A DNA stretch of 64,000 bases from contig JYOB01000010.1 of the NCBI GenBank assembly GCA_000955795.1, positions 319,637 through 383,636 of the forward strand. The letters run 5' to 3'. Shown here one piece after another: positions 53,665 to 64,000 of the stretch. A program made the translations under genes and the position numbers. The first letter of the stretch is position 1, and each line of letters begins with the position of its first letter. This stretch comes from Burkholderiaceae bacterium 26 (GTDB taxonomy: Bacteria > Pseudomonadota > Gammaproteobacteria > Burkholderiales > Burkholderiaceae). The notes below the pieces were generated by a model that worked only from the letters and a program-made list of their open reading frames with translations, was not told where the DNA came from and searched no databases.

Positions 53665-54674
53665 CTGACGAGCTGAAGAAATTTGTATTCGACGCCGCGC
53701 CCGTGCGCGGTGAACTGGTGCGCCTGGAAGGAACGTGGCAAGAGGTGCTGAGCCGCCGCCGCTACCCTGCCCCGGTCAGCACGCTGCTGGGCGAGATGAT
53801 GGCTGCGGCCGCGCTGTTGTCTGCCAATCTGAAGTTCAACGGCGCGCTGGTCATGCAACTGCACGGCGACGGCCCGGTGCACATGATGGTCGTGGAGTGC
53901 AACTCCGACCTGTCGATGCGCGCCACCGCCAAGATTGCCGAAGGCGTCGAGATTGCCGACGACGCCACGTTGGCCACCATGGTCAACGTGCACGGCAAGG
54001 GACGCTTCGCCATCACGCTTGATCCGCAAGACAAGTTGCCGGGCCAGCAGCCGTATCAAGGCATCGTGCCCCTGTCGGACGAAAACGGGCCGCTTGCCAG
54101 CATCACCGAAGTGCTTGAGCACTACATGCAAAGCTCCGAGCAGCTCGACACGCGCCTGTGGCTGGCCGCCGACGGCAAGGTCGCGTCGGGCATGTTGCTG
54201 CAACGCTTGCCTTCGTATGGCGGTGCCATGGAAGGCCGCACGACCCACGTGCCTGCGCAAGTTGGCGAGACGGGCCAGCCGCTGCACCAGGACGTGCAGG
54301 AGCAAGACCTCGACACGTGGGAACGCGTTTGCCAGCTCGGCAAAACGCTGCGCCGCGACGAACTGCTCGAGCAGCCGATCGACACGCTCATCAAGCGCCT
54401 GTACTGGGAAGAAATGGAAGCTGCCGGCATCCGCATGTTCGAGCCGCAAACCCCGCGTTTCCGCTGCTCGTGCTCCCGCCTGCGAGTCGGATCCATGCTG
54501 CGTACGCTGGGCCAACCCGAGGTCGACAGCATTCTGGAAGAACGCGGCAAGGTGGAAATCGACTGCGAATTCTGCGGCCAGCACTACAGCTTCGACGCTG
54601 TGGATTGTGCGCAGCTCTTTGCACAGGAGACCGTCGCGCAAGGCATCCAGGGCGCGTCCGAACAGCGTCATTGA
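53661..54674 (+). CDS. hslO: Redox-regulated chaperone Hsp33
   Basis: 337 aa. N-terminal substrate-binding domain (KKFVFDAAPVRGELVRLEG, TLLGEMMAAAALLSANLKF) and C-terminal zinc-binding redox switch with FRCSCSR and DCEFCGQHY, the CxC...CxxC that coordinates zinc when reduced. Oxidation unfolds the switch and activates the holdase in the cytoplasm. It is coupled to the gamma-CA gene by a 4-bp overlap. Slightly longer than E. coli Hsp33 (292 aa), with extra residues in the linker. Confidence 0.93.
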   Translation: MTDELKKFVFDAAPVRGELVRLEGTWQEVLSRRRYPAPVSTLLGEMMAAAALLSANLKFNGALVMQLHGDGPVHMMVVECNSDLSMRATAKIAEGVEIADDATLATMVNVHGKGRFAITLDPQDKLPGQQPYQGIVPLSDENGPLASITEVLEHYMQSSEQLDTRLWLAADGKVASGMLLQRLPSYGGAMEGRTTHVPAQVGETGQPLHQDVQEQDLDTWERVCQLGKTLRRDELLEQPIDTLIKRLYWEEMEAAGIRMFEPQTPRFRCSCSRLRVGSMLRTLGQPEVDSILEERGKVEIDCEFCGQHYSFDAVDCAQLFAQETVAQGIQGASEQRH

Positions 54675-54779
54675 ACACGGCGACATAGTATGAAGTGCGC
54701 GTGGCGCCCGGCACTTATCGGTGCCGCCCACGCTCTAAGTCGTCAGTTTCTTCTTCTGCCGCTTGCTGCGGAGCGCCTC

Positions 54780-55193
54780 ATGTCTGAGCTCACATCCACG
54801 TCTTTGCGATCGTTGAACTTCTCTCGCGCTGGTGCGCTGGCGTTGCCGATTGGCGCGGCGCTGCTGGCGTCGGCCTGCGTAGCCGTGCCGCGCGGCCCGG
54901 GCGGTACGCCCTACACCGCCCGGCTGTCGGACGATACGCAGGCTGCGGCACCCGCACCGTTGTCGGCGGAAGACCGCAAGAAGCTGGATGCGCTGAATGC
55001 CAAGGCGCTGCGCGAATCGGATCAAGCCATCAGACGCGATGCCGAAGCGCGCGCCTATGCGGTCACGCCGTACTACGCGCCGTATCCGTACTACGGAGGC
55101 TATTCGGTGTACTACGGCAGCGGATGGCGGCACCGTGGCGGCTGGGGCGTCAGCTACGGGGCACCCGTCTGGGGCTATCCGTACTACTGGTAA
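54780..55193 (+). CDS. Predicted lipoprotein with Tyr/Gly-rich tail
   Basis: 137 aa from ATG 54780. Signal peptide with lipobox LLASAC (about Cys32), a short Ala/Lys/Asp helix-like region, and a C-terminal tail rich in Tyr, Gly and Pro (VTPYYAPYPYYGGYSVYYG). The tail resembles low-complexity segments of small surface proteins; no family I recognise. The frame is open 30 codons upstream, but the type II signal argues for this start. Confidence 0.7.
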   Translation: MSELTSTSLRSLNFSRAGALALPIGAALLASACVAVPRGPGGTPYTARLSDDTQAAAPAPLSAEDRKKLDALNAKALRESDQAIRRDAEARAYAVTPYYAPYPYYGGYSVYYGSGWRHRGGWGVSYGAPVWGYPYYW

Positions 55194-55250
55194 ATCCCGG
55201 AAATTGTCCTGAAGACGAGCGCATCTGCAGGATGCGTTCGCATAGCTGGC

Positions 55251-55586
55251 TCAGTGATGCGCCTGCTGGCCCGCCGGAGGGGGCGGCGGTGGCGGAGTTT
55301 CGCTGGTTTTCGGAGCCGGCGCGACGAACTGCACGAAGCCTTCGTCGTCCTTCACCATCCCCAGCTCATAGCGCGCGCGCTCTTCAATGGCGCCCGTGCC
55401 TTCCTTCAAATCCTTCACTTCGCCTTCGAGCTTGGTGTTGCGCTGCTTCAGTTCAGCGTTGCGCTGATTCTGCGCCGTCACCTGCTTCTGCATGTCCCAC
55501 ACGCGCAGCCAGCCGCCCTTGCCCAGCCAAAGCGGGTACTGGATAGCAAGCAGCAACAGCAGCAGGAACAGCGTAATCAGGCGCAT
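55251..55586 (-). CDS. ftsB: Cell division protein FtsB
   Basis: 111 aa: a short cytoplasmic start, one TM helix ([20 protein letters not shown]), then a periplasmic coiled coil ([20 protein letters not shown]) and [20 protein letters not shown], the conserved septum-initiator motif. FtsB joins FtsL and FtsQ in the divisome. The last 20 residues are a Pro-rich tail. It lies directly downstream of eno, as in E. coli and other betaproteobacteria. Confidence 0.93.
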   Translation of the reverse strand: MRLITLFLLLLLLAIQYPLWLGKGGWLRVWDMQKQVTAQNQRNAELKQRNTKLEGEVKDLKEGTGAIEERARYELGMVKDDEGFVQFVAPAPKTSETPPPPPPPAGQQAHH

Positions 55587-55677
55587 AGAGACAAGCGTTG
55601 GCGGTACTCGGGCCCCAAATACCATGCGACCGCCAGAGCGGCGGTCGCACAGTCATGCGGAGCGAAACTGCGAGGGA

Positions 55678-56979
<1,302 letters not shown>

Positions 56980-57009
56980 CTAAAGCAGGTAAGGCAGCGG
57001 TCGGCGGGC

Positions 57010-57300
57010 TCAGACGCCCTCGACCACGATCATGTTCATCTTGGCGGCCTTGGCGCGTGCATCACGCGCGGCACGATATTCTTCGCTGTCATGGAACGCT
57101 TTTGCGGCATCGTAGCTGGGGAATTTCAGTACGACGATACGTGTGGGGTTCCACTCGCCTTCCAGCGATTCGGTCTTGCCGCCGCGCACCAGCGGCTCCG
57201 CGCCATGAGCTTGCATGGCCTTGGTCGACAGCACTTTGTATTGTTCGTATTGCACGGGGTCTGTCACGTCCACGTACGCGAGGATGTAGCCAGCGGCCAT
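57010..57300 (-). CDS. DUF1330 family protein
   Basis: 96 aa with a ferredoxin-like dimeric alpha/beta-barrel pattern: YILAYVDVTDPVQYEQYK, ESLEGEWNPTRIVVLKFPSY and AKAFHDSEEYRAARDARAKA are DUF1330 hallmarks. The function is unknown; members may be small ligand-binding or isomerase-like proteins. It lies between kdsA and eno on the same strand, as in other Ralstonia and Burkholderia. ATG 57300 has GGAGAG upstream. Confidence 0.88.
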   Translation of the reverse strand: MAAGYILAYVDVTDPVQYEQYKVLSTKAMQAHGAEPLVRGGKTESLEGEWNPTRIVVLKFPSYDAAKAFHDSEEYRAARDARAKAAKMNMIVVEGV

Positions 57301-57374
57301 GTGTCTCTCTCCAGAAGCTGCAACAAACGACGACGGCAGCATACGCTGCCGCCGGTCGGGTTGGGATCAGTCAA

Positions 57375-58229
57375 TCAGTCGAACTGATTTTCCAGGAAAC
57401 CGCTGCGCTTGGTGAGCACATCCAGTTCTTTCAGAACCGACAGCAAGTCTTTCATGCGACGCAGCGGTACGGCATTCGGGCCGTCTGATTTCGCGCATGC
57501 GGGATCGGGGTGCGTTTCCATGAAAACGCCCGACACACCCACGGCGATGGCCGCACGGGCCAGCACCGGCACGAACTCGCGCTGGCCGCCGGAGCTGGTG
57601 CCCTGGCCTCCCGGCAATTGCACCGAATGCGTGGCGTCGAACACCACCGGCGCCCCCGTCTCGCGCATGATCGCCAGCGAGCGCATATCCGACACGAGGT
57701 TGTTGTAACCGAACGAGGCACCGCGCTCGCAGGCCATGAAGTTGTCTTCCGGCAGGCCGGCATCGCGGGCAGCATGACGCGCCTTATCGATGACGTTCTT
57801 CATGTCGTGCGGCGCAAGGAATTGGCCCTTCTTGATATTGACCGGCTTGCCACTCTGCGCACAGGCACGGATGAAATCGGTCTGGCGGCACAGGAACGCC
57901 GGCGTCTGGAGCACATCCACGACTTCGGCCACGGGCTTGATCTCGTCGATCTCGTGGATGTCGGTCAGCACCGGCACGCCCACCTGGCGACGCACTTCCG
58001 CCAGAATGCGCAACCCCTCTTCCATGCCCAGACCGCGGAACGAGGCGTCCGACGAGCGATTCGCCTTGTCAAACGACGACTTGTAGATGAAAGGAATGCC
58101 CAGTGCGCCCGTGATCTCCTTGAGCGTGCCGGCGGTGTCGATCGCCATCTGCTCGGACTCGATCACGCAGGTGCCGGCAATCAGGAAGAACGGTTTGTCG
58201 AGGCCGACTTCGAAATCGCAGAGTTTCAT
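57375..58229 (-). CDS. kdsA: 3-deoxy-8-phosphooctulonate synthase
   Basis: 284 aa. KdsA condenses phosphoenolpyruvate with arabinose 5-phosphate to make KDO-8-phosphate for lipopolysaccharide. Characteristic segments are [63 protein letters not shown] and [13 protein letters not shown]. The residue Asn at the metal position (AGTCVIES start) cannot alone separate metal-dependent from independent forms. It is 21 bp downstream of pyrG in the conserved pyrG-kdsA-eno-ftsB cluster. Confidence 0.96.
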   Translation of the reverse strand: MKLCDFEVGLDKPFFLIAGTCVIESEQMAIDTAGTLKEITGALGIPFIYKSSFDKANRSSDASFRGLGMEEGLRILAEVRRQVGVPVLTDIHEIDEIKPVAEVVDVLQTPAFLCRQTDFIRACAQSGKPVNIKKGQFLAPHDMKNVIDKARHAARDAGLPEDNFMACERGASFGYNNLVSDMRSLAIMRETGAPVVFDATHSVQLPGGQGTSSGGQREFVPVLARAAIAVGVSGVFMETHPDPACAKSDGPNAVPLRRMKDLLSVLKELDVLTKRSGFLENQFD

Positions 58230-58250
58230 GATGTTCCCGTGTGCCGGCGC

Positions 58251-59927
<1,677 letters not shown>

Positions 59928-60015
59928 CTAGCTTGCCGGGGAAAGCCGGATTATAGCAAAGGTCCCCTCTCCGATCCGTGACAGAACAGTGGAATTTGCC
60001 CCCCAGCAGCCTCGC

Positions 60016-60837
60016 CTATGCGGCGTGCCGCATGGCGCCTGCATTGGCGCGCATTTCGTTGATCAACTCGCGGATCAACTCAGCTGTTTCCAGCGGCTTT
60101 TCCATCGGATAAAGATGGCTGCCCTCGATCCAGCGCAGCCTGCTGCCGACGATGCGCCGGGTTGCACCCAGTCCGACTTGGCGAATCTCGCGCGAACGCG
60201 TGCCAGCCACAAAGCTGACCGGGAACGCCGTGCCGCCAGCGACCTTGCGCCCCATGTTGGTCGGCAATGTCCGATAGATTTGGTATTCGATTTCGCGCGA
60301 GAAGCGCAGTGTGCGCTCGCGGTCACGTCCCGTGGGCTCGGTGCCATGCTCGACATAGTCGCGCAACACCTCTTCGTCCCAACGATCGAACTTGCGCTTG
60401 GCCTTGAAGTGGCTCCAGACGGAGTCGAGATCGGGCCACAGATGGCGCCGGTTCTTCGTCGCTGCAGCAGGCGATTGGCTCTCGTCGATGTCCAGCCATT
60501 GCGCCACGCGCAGCAGCTTGGCGCGCCATCCCGCGATGATTGGCGAATCTAGCATCACGACGCCACGCACGCGCTCGGGCCGGCGCAGCGCCGCCATCAA
60601 ACTCAAGAAGCCGCCCAGCGAATGACCCACCAGCCAGACCGGCTCGGCCTGCGCGTCGATTTCGGCGAGCAGCTCCTTCACCAGACCGGGCCACGAACGG
60701 GTCACTGGAAAACGCGGATCATGCCCAAAACGCTCCACGGCGCGGATGTCGAATTCGTCACCCAGCACGCCCAGCATCTTGCGATACGTTCCCACGGGAA
60801 AACCGTTGGCATGCGAAAAAAGCATCACATCACGCAT
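60016..60837 (-). CDS. Alpha/beta hydrolase
   Basis: 273 aa alpha/beta-hydrolase fold. Oxyanion segment LFSHANGFPVGTYRKML, nucleophile elbow VWLVGHSLGGFLSLMAALR, acid/His near the C-terminus in IEGSHLYPMEKPLETA. Substrate unknown. It is the first gene of a minus-strand block that follows the divergent pyrG promoter side; the Anbu operon lies upstream on the same strand, with 18 bp between. Confidence 0.85.
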   Translation of the reverse strand: MRDVMLFSHANGFPVGTYRKMLGVLGDEFDIRAVERFGHDPRFPVTRSWPGLVKELLAEIDAQAEPVWLVGHSLGGFLSLMAALRRPERVRGVVMLDSPIIAGWRAKLLRVAQWLDIDESQSPAAATKNRRHLWPDLDSVWSHFKAKRKFDRWDEEVLRDYVEHGTEPTGRDRERTLRFSREIEYQIYRTLPTNMGRKVAGGTAFPVSFVAGTRSREIRQVGLGATRRIVGSRLRWIEGSHLYPMEKPLETAELIRELINEMRANAGAMRHAA

Positions 60838-60855
60838 CGCAGATCCCTATGCCGT

Positions 60856-61758
60856 TCAGTGCGACTTCTGCGAACCGCCGGCCACGCGCTGAATCGTGGA
60901 TACCTGCTCCAACGCAGGACCGGGCGCGCGCTCCGGCACGGCTGGCGCGTCGGCGGCGGGCGGTGCAATACGCACGGGCCCGACCTCCGCGGAGGAATGG
61001 CCCTCGCGGCGCAACGGGTGCGAAGGCGAAGTGCCAGTTCCCCAATCCGGATCGTCGATCTCGGCAAACACCTGGCGCAGACGCTTGCCCCATGTGCCGC
61101 GAATCATCGTGAAATATGGGTTCTCTTCGTCGATGGCGACAAAGCGCGTCACACGCAGAGAGTCGGTCTCATAGACCAGTAAATCCAGCGGCAAACCCAC
61201 GGAAATATTCGATTTCAGTGTCGAATCCATCGAGATCAGCGCGCACTTTGCGGCTTCGTCCAACGGCAGCCCCGGGCTGACCACGCGATCGATGATCGGC
61301 TTGCCGTACTTGGCCTCGCCGATCTGGAAGTAGCAGTTCTCGGGCGTGGCTTCAATGAAGTTGCCTGCCGCGTAGACGTTGAACAGGCGCGGCCGCTCTG
61401 CGCCGATCTGCCCGCCGAAGACGATGCTGACGTTGAAGTCGATTTTGGCCTTGGCCAGCGCAGCGGCATCGCGGTCGTAAACGTCGCGCACGGCCTCGCC
61501 AACAATCGTGGCGGCCTCGAACATGTCCCGCGCCGTCCACAGCGAGCGCGGCCTGCCGCGCGCTTCGGTCAGCACTTGGCGCACCGCCTGACTGATCGCC
61601 AGATTGCCGGCCGTCAGCAGCACCATGACACGATCGCCTTCGCGCTCGAAGACGGTCATTTTGCGGAACGTGGAAATGGCATCCACGCCCGCATTCGTGC
61701 GGGAGTCGGACAGGAACACAAGGCCTGCGTCCAGGCGCATGGCGACGCAATAAGTCAT
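60856..61758 (-). CDS. Anbu: ancestral bacterial proteasome-like peptidase
   Basis: 300 aa. After the initiator Met the sequence begins TYCVAMRLDAGLVFLSDSRT, placing a Thr at the mature N-terminus as in Ntn-hydrolase proteasome subunits, and the 20S-like core follows (MVLLTAGNLAISQAV, VFGGQIGAERPRLFNVYAAG). The C-terminal ~50 residues are a Pro/Ala-rich tail. Anbu particles are ancestral to HslV and the proteasome; substrates are unknown. The neighbouring transglutaminase, alpha-E and ATP-grasp genes are its known associates. Confidence 0.88.
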   Translation of the reverse strand: MTYCVAMRLDAGLVFLSDSRTNAGVDAISTFRKMTVFEREGDRVMVLLTAGNLAISQAVRQVLTEARGRPRSLWTARDMFEAATIVGEAVRDVYDRDAAALAKAKIDFNVSIVFGGQIGAERPRLFNVYAAGNFIEATPENCYFQIGEAKYGKPIIDRVVSPGLPLDEAAKCALISMDSTLKSNISVGLPLDLLVYETDSLRVTRFVAIDEENPYFTMIRGTWGKRLRQVFAEIDDPDWGTGTSPSHPLRREGHSSAEVGPVRIAPPAADAPAVPERAPGPALEQVSTIQRVAGGSQKSH

Positions 61759-61841
61759 GGGCGAAGCAACAAACGGAAACGGTGGGTTGAAGGCATTCTA
61801 GCGCGCCGATCGCAACCCATCCGCGCGCTTGGAAGAGGTGT

Positions 61842-62687
61842 TCAATTCACTCGGGCAACCTCGGCGGGCAATGGCTCGATGGAAATGCTGACATCCAGCG
61901 TCTCGGCACCCCCGCCCTGCCGCACGCCGCGAACCGGTGCCGCGGACTGGTAATCGCGCCCGACTGCCAGCCGGATGTGGCGGGCATCGGTGAAGCACTG
62001 GTGGGTGACGTCGATGCTGCACCACGTGTGCGACTCGGCGTCGAGGCAAACATCGGCCCAGGCGTGGCTTGCGAGGTCCTCTTCGCCCACGGCGTGGAAA
62101 TAGCCGCTGACATAGCGCGCCGGCACACCCAGGGCCCGGCAGCAGGCGACCATCACCTGCGCCTGGTCCTGACATACACCCGTGCCCAGGCCGAACGCCT
62201 CCGCAGCGGTGGTGCCGACGTGGGTGGTGTTCGGCTTGTAGCTCACGCGCGTGGCGATGGCTTGCGCAAGGCGCACTGCAGATGCCGCGTCGCCTTGCAC
62301 CAGCGCGTGCTCGCGCGCAAAGTTGATCATCTCGGGCGGCGCGGAAGTCAGCGGCGTGGCACTCAGAAAATACAGCGGCGACACGCGATAGCGCCCTTGC
62401 CCGGGCGCATCGACAAACCGTTGGCTGCCGGGCGCGCCCGCAGGAAACACCTCGACAATGCCACGCGCGTCGATGATGACGTCATCCGTACGGTTGCCGA
62501 GGGTGAAGTGATGGACCACGTTGCCGAAACCGTCCGTGGCGCGCGTGAGGTTGCCAGGCGCGTGGATCTGCCAGCTGTCCACCTGCTGCAGCTCGCCGCT
62601 GCGAGGCGTCAGCCGCAGCTCATGCACGCTGTGGCGCAGCGGCTCGGCATAACGGTAGACCGTCGTGTGTCGAATTTGGTATTTCAC
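61842..62687 (-). CDS. Transglutaminase-like protein of the Anbu operon
   Basis: 281 aa. An N-terminal beta domain (YQIRHTTVYRYAEPLRHSVH) precedes a transglutaminase-like core: catalytic Cys in FGLGTGVCQDQAQVMVACCR, His in EEDLASHAWADVCLD, Asp in DVTHQCFTDARHIRL. It may form or cleave isopeptide bonds. The start is GTG 62687 (reads KYQIRH...). Always seen with alpha-E and circularly permuted ATP-grasp proteins, suggesting a peptide-tagging pathway feeding Anbu; the chemistry is unproven. Confidence 0.88.
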   Translation of the reverse strand: MKYQIRHTTVYRYAEPLRHSVHELRLTPRSGELQQVDSWQIHAPGNLTRATDGFGNVVHHFTLGNRTDDVIIDARGIVEVFPAGAPGSQRFVDAPGQGRYRVSPLYFLSATPLTSAPPEMINFAREHALVQGDAASAVRLAQAIATRVSYKPNTTHVGTTAAEAFGLGTGVCQDQAQVMVACCRALGVPARYVSGYFHAVGEEDLASHAWADVCLDAESHTWCSIDVTHQCFTDARHIRLAVGRDYQSAAPVRGVRQGGGAETLDVSISIEPLPAEVARVN

Positions 62688-62744
62688 GATGACACGGGCA
62701 CCACCCGAAAGTGGCGCCCCGATGTATGCACATTGTCCTGCACG

Positions 62745-63695
62745 TCACGCCACCTCGAGCGGCACCAGGAAATCCTGGCTGATGCCGTTGCCCAAGTCGC
62801 CGATCCGCTCCAGGAAGTTGGTCAGCCAGGCATGCAGGCCGACCGCAAAAATATCTTCGATGCGGGCGTACCGCAGGTCGGCGTGCAGTTTACCAGCGCG
62901 ACGCTCGGTCTCTGCCGATTGACTGTTGCGCACAGTCGCAAGAATCTCAACCACCTCGTCCATGCTGGCCAGCAGCGAACGCGGCATGTCGCTACGCAGA
63001 ATCAGCAACTCCGCCACGCGCGTCGGCGTGATGACGTTGCGATAGATCTTGCGGTAGACCTCGAAGCCCGACACCGAGCGCAGCGTGGCGGCCCAATGGT
63101 AGAAGTCGCCCTGCTCCGCCGCGGTTTCATCGCGCGTGGGTGTGGACTGGAACTTCACGTCCAGCAGCCGTGCAGTGTTGTCTGCGCGTTCCAGGAACGT
63201 GCCCAGGCGCATGAAATGGAACGCGTCGTCCGTCAGCATGGTGCCGACCTGCACGCCGCGCGACAGATGCGAGCGGAACTTCACCCATTCAAAGAATTGC
63301 GACGGATCGTCCCGCAGCATGCCTTCGGCAATCAGGCGCTGAACGTCCAGCCACGTGGTGTTGATGGTCTCCCAAACCTCGGTCGTGATGGAGCCGCGTA
63401 CCGCCCGGGCGTTCTCACGCGCGCCGCGCAGGCAACTCATGATCGACGACGGGTTGGTCATGTCACGCACCATGAAATCGATCACATCGTCGCGCGAGAG
63501 CAGGCCATAGCGTTCGTCAAAGACCTGCGTCAGTTCGCAGATGTCGAGCATTGCCCACCAGCCCTGCTCGGCCACTTCCGCCGATTGCGGCAGCAGCGAG
63601 GTCTGGTAGTTCACGTCGAGCATGCGGGCGGTGTTCTCGGCGCGCTCGGTGTAGCGCGCCATCCAGAAAAGGTGGTCTGCGGTGCGGCTGAGCAT
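62745..63695 (-). CDS. Alpha-E domain protein
   Basis: 316 aa, all-helical. Hallmark start MLSRTADHLFWMARYTERAE and later FLERADNTARLLDVKF, WAATLRSVSGFEVYRK and FLERIGDLGNGISQDFL. The alpha-E family partners the circularly permuted ATP-grasp protein in a putative peptide ligase system. ATG 63695 has GGGAA upstream and gives the family start; the frame is open further but overlaps the ATP-grasp gene without similarity. Confidence 0.9.
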   Translation of the reverse strand: MLSRTADHLFWMARYTERAENTARMLDVNYQTSLLPQSAEVAEQGWWAMLDICELTQVFDERYGLLSRDDVIDFMVRDMTNPSSIMSCLRGARENARAVRGSITTEVWETINTTWLDVQRLIAEGMLRDDPSQFFEWVKFRSHLSRGVQVGTMLTDDAFHFMRLGTFLERADNTARLLDVKFQSTPTRDETAAEQGDFYHWAATLRSVSGFEVYRKIYRNVITPTRVAELLILRSDMPRSLLASMDEVVEILATVRNSQSAETERRAGKLHADLRYARIEDIFAVGLHAWLTNFLERIGDLGNGISQDFLVPLEVA

Positions 63696-63760
63696 GGCGT
63701 TCCCTTCTACGTATTCGATATGCGATTGTTCGACTGCCAGTTGCGACAATGCGCGAGCGT

Positions 63761-64000
63761 TCAGCGCTCCAGCACCCACGTATCCTTTGTCCCGCCCCCC
63801 TGCGACGAGTTGACCACCAGCGAGCCCGCCCGCAACGCCACGCGCGTGAGGCCGCCCGGCACCATGCGCACATCCTTGCCGGACAGCACGAACGGCCGCA
63901 GATCGATATGGCGCGGCGCGATGCCGGCTTCCACATACGTTGGACAAGTCGACAACGCCAGCGTGGGCTGGGCAATGTATTGTTCCGGGCGCGCCTTCAC
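63761..64000 (-). CDS. Circularly permuted type 2 ATP-grasp protein (C-terminal part)
   Basis: The last 79 residues are visible; the gene runs off the right edge. The segment [20 protein letters not shown] followed by [20 protein letters not shown] and [13 protein letters not shown] is the characteristic C-terminus of this family. It is a predicted ATP-dependent ligase of unknown substrate, first in the operon alpha-E - transglutaminase - Anbu. Confidence 0.9.
   Translation of the reverse strand: MKARPEQYIAQPTLALSTCPTYVEAGIAPRHIDLRPFVLSGKDVRMVPGGLTRVALRAGSLVVNSSQGGGTKDTWVLER

Noticed and set aside
53187-54731. Long minus-strand open frame opposite gamma-CA and hslO
   Set aside because: Antisense shadow of two confidently identified genes; no similarity to any protein family.

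Overview
The window is high-GC betaproteobacterial chromosome, most likely Ralstonia (inferred from gene content and order: ppiA/ppiB-lpxH, cysE, trmJ, suhB, mutS, slyD, dapA-bamC, trpS, rnm-yciO, hslO, and the pyrG-kdsA-eno-ftsB block). Housekeeping genes fill 1-15.6 kb and 39.7-64 kb. Between them, separating a periplasmic metallophosphoesterase gene from the convergent slyD gene, lies an accessory island of about 24 kb with visibly lower GC and different codon use.

Left backbone (1-15.6 kb): two cyclophilins, lpxH, cysE, trmJ, suhB, a two-gene lipoprotein operon, a glutamine amidotransferase/MOSC pair, two chemoreceptors that both end in a DWETF pentapeptide, a LysR regulator, mutS and the metallophosphoesterase.

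Island (about 15.66-39.55 kb): its ends carry matching inverted motifs (TACCCTA-N4-TACATA) at 15657-15673 and 39533-39549. At the right end sit two divergent tyrosine recombinases with a small gene between them, and a third conserved gene. I read these as a Gamma-Mobile-Trio (gmtY-gmtZ-gmtX) module, preceded by a short primase/DUF3991-like gene. The cargo, mostly on the minus strand, comprises: (a) a type I Zorya anti-phage operon, zorA-zorB-zorC-zorD, headed by a ribbon-helix-helix gene with its own inverted-repeat operator and trailed by an unknown 139-aa gene; (b) a Mre11-like nuclease/Rad50-like ATPase pair (YhaO/YhaN type); (c) a membrane protein joining DUF4236, an Ivy-like segment and an LprI-like domain; (d) a HAD-type protein lacking its catalytic aspartate; (e) a double-HTH XRE regulator preceded by three 15-bp direct repeats. 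The island is therefore a defence island with one recognised system and several unrecognised candidates.

Right backbone (39.7-64 kb): slyD, a JmjC-type ribosomal oxygenase, a lipoprotein with 27-bp tandem repeats, the trpS-methyltransferase-dapA-bamC-MBL run, a rhomboid-independent M50 protease, yciO, rnm, ferredoxin-NADP reductase, DUF4166 plus a decayed DCC-family gene, two alpha/beta hydrolases, a DUF455 ferritin-like protein, gamma carbonic anhydrase, hslO, ftsB, eno, kdsA, pyrG, and finally an Anbu-proteasome operon (anbu, transglutaminase, alpha-E, circularly permuted ATP-grasp) that runs off the right edge.

No tRNA, rRNA or CRISPR array was seen. All family assignments come from reading motifs; no database search was possible.
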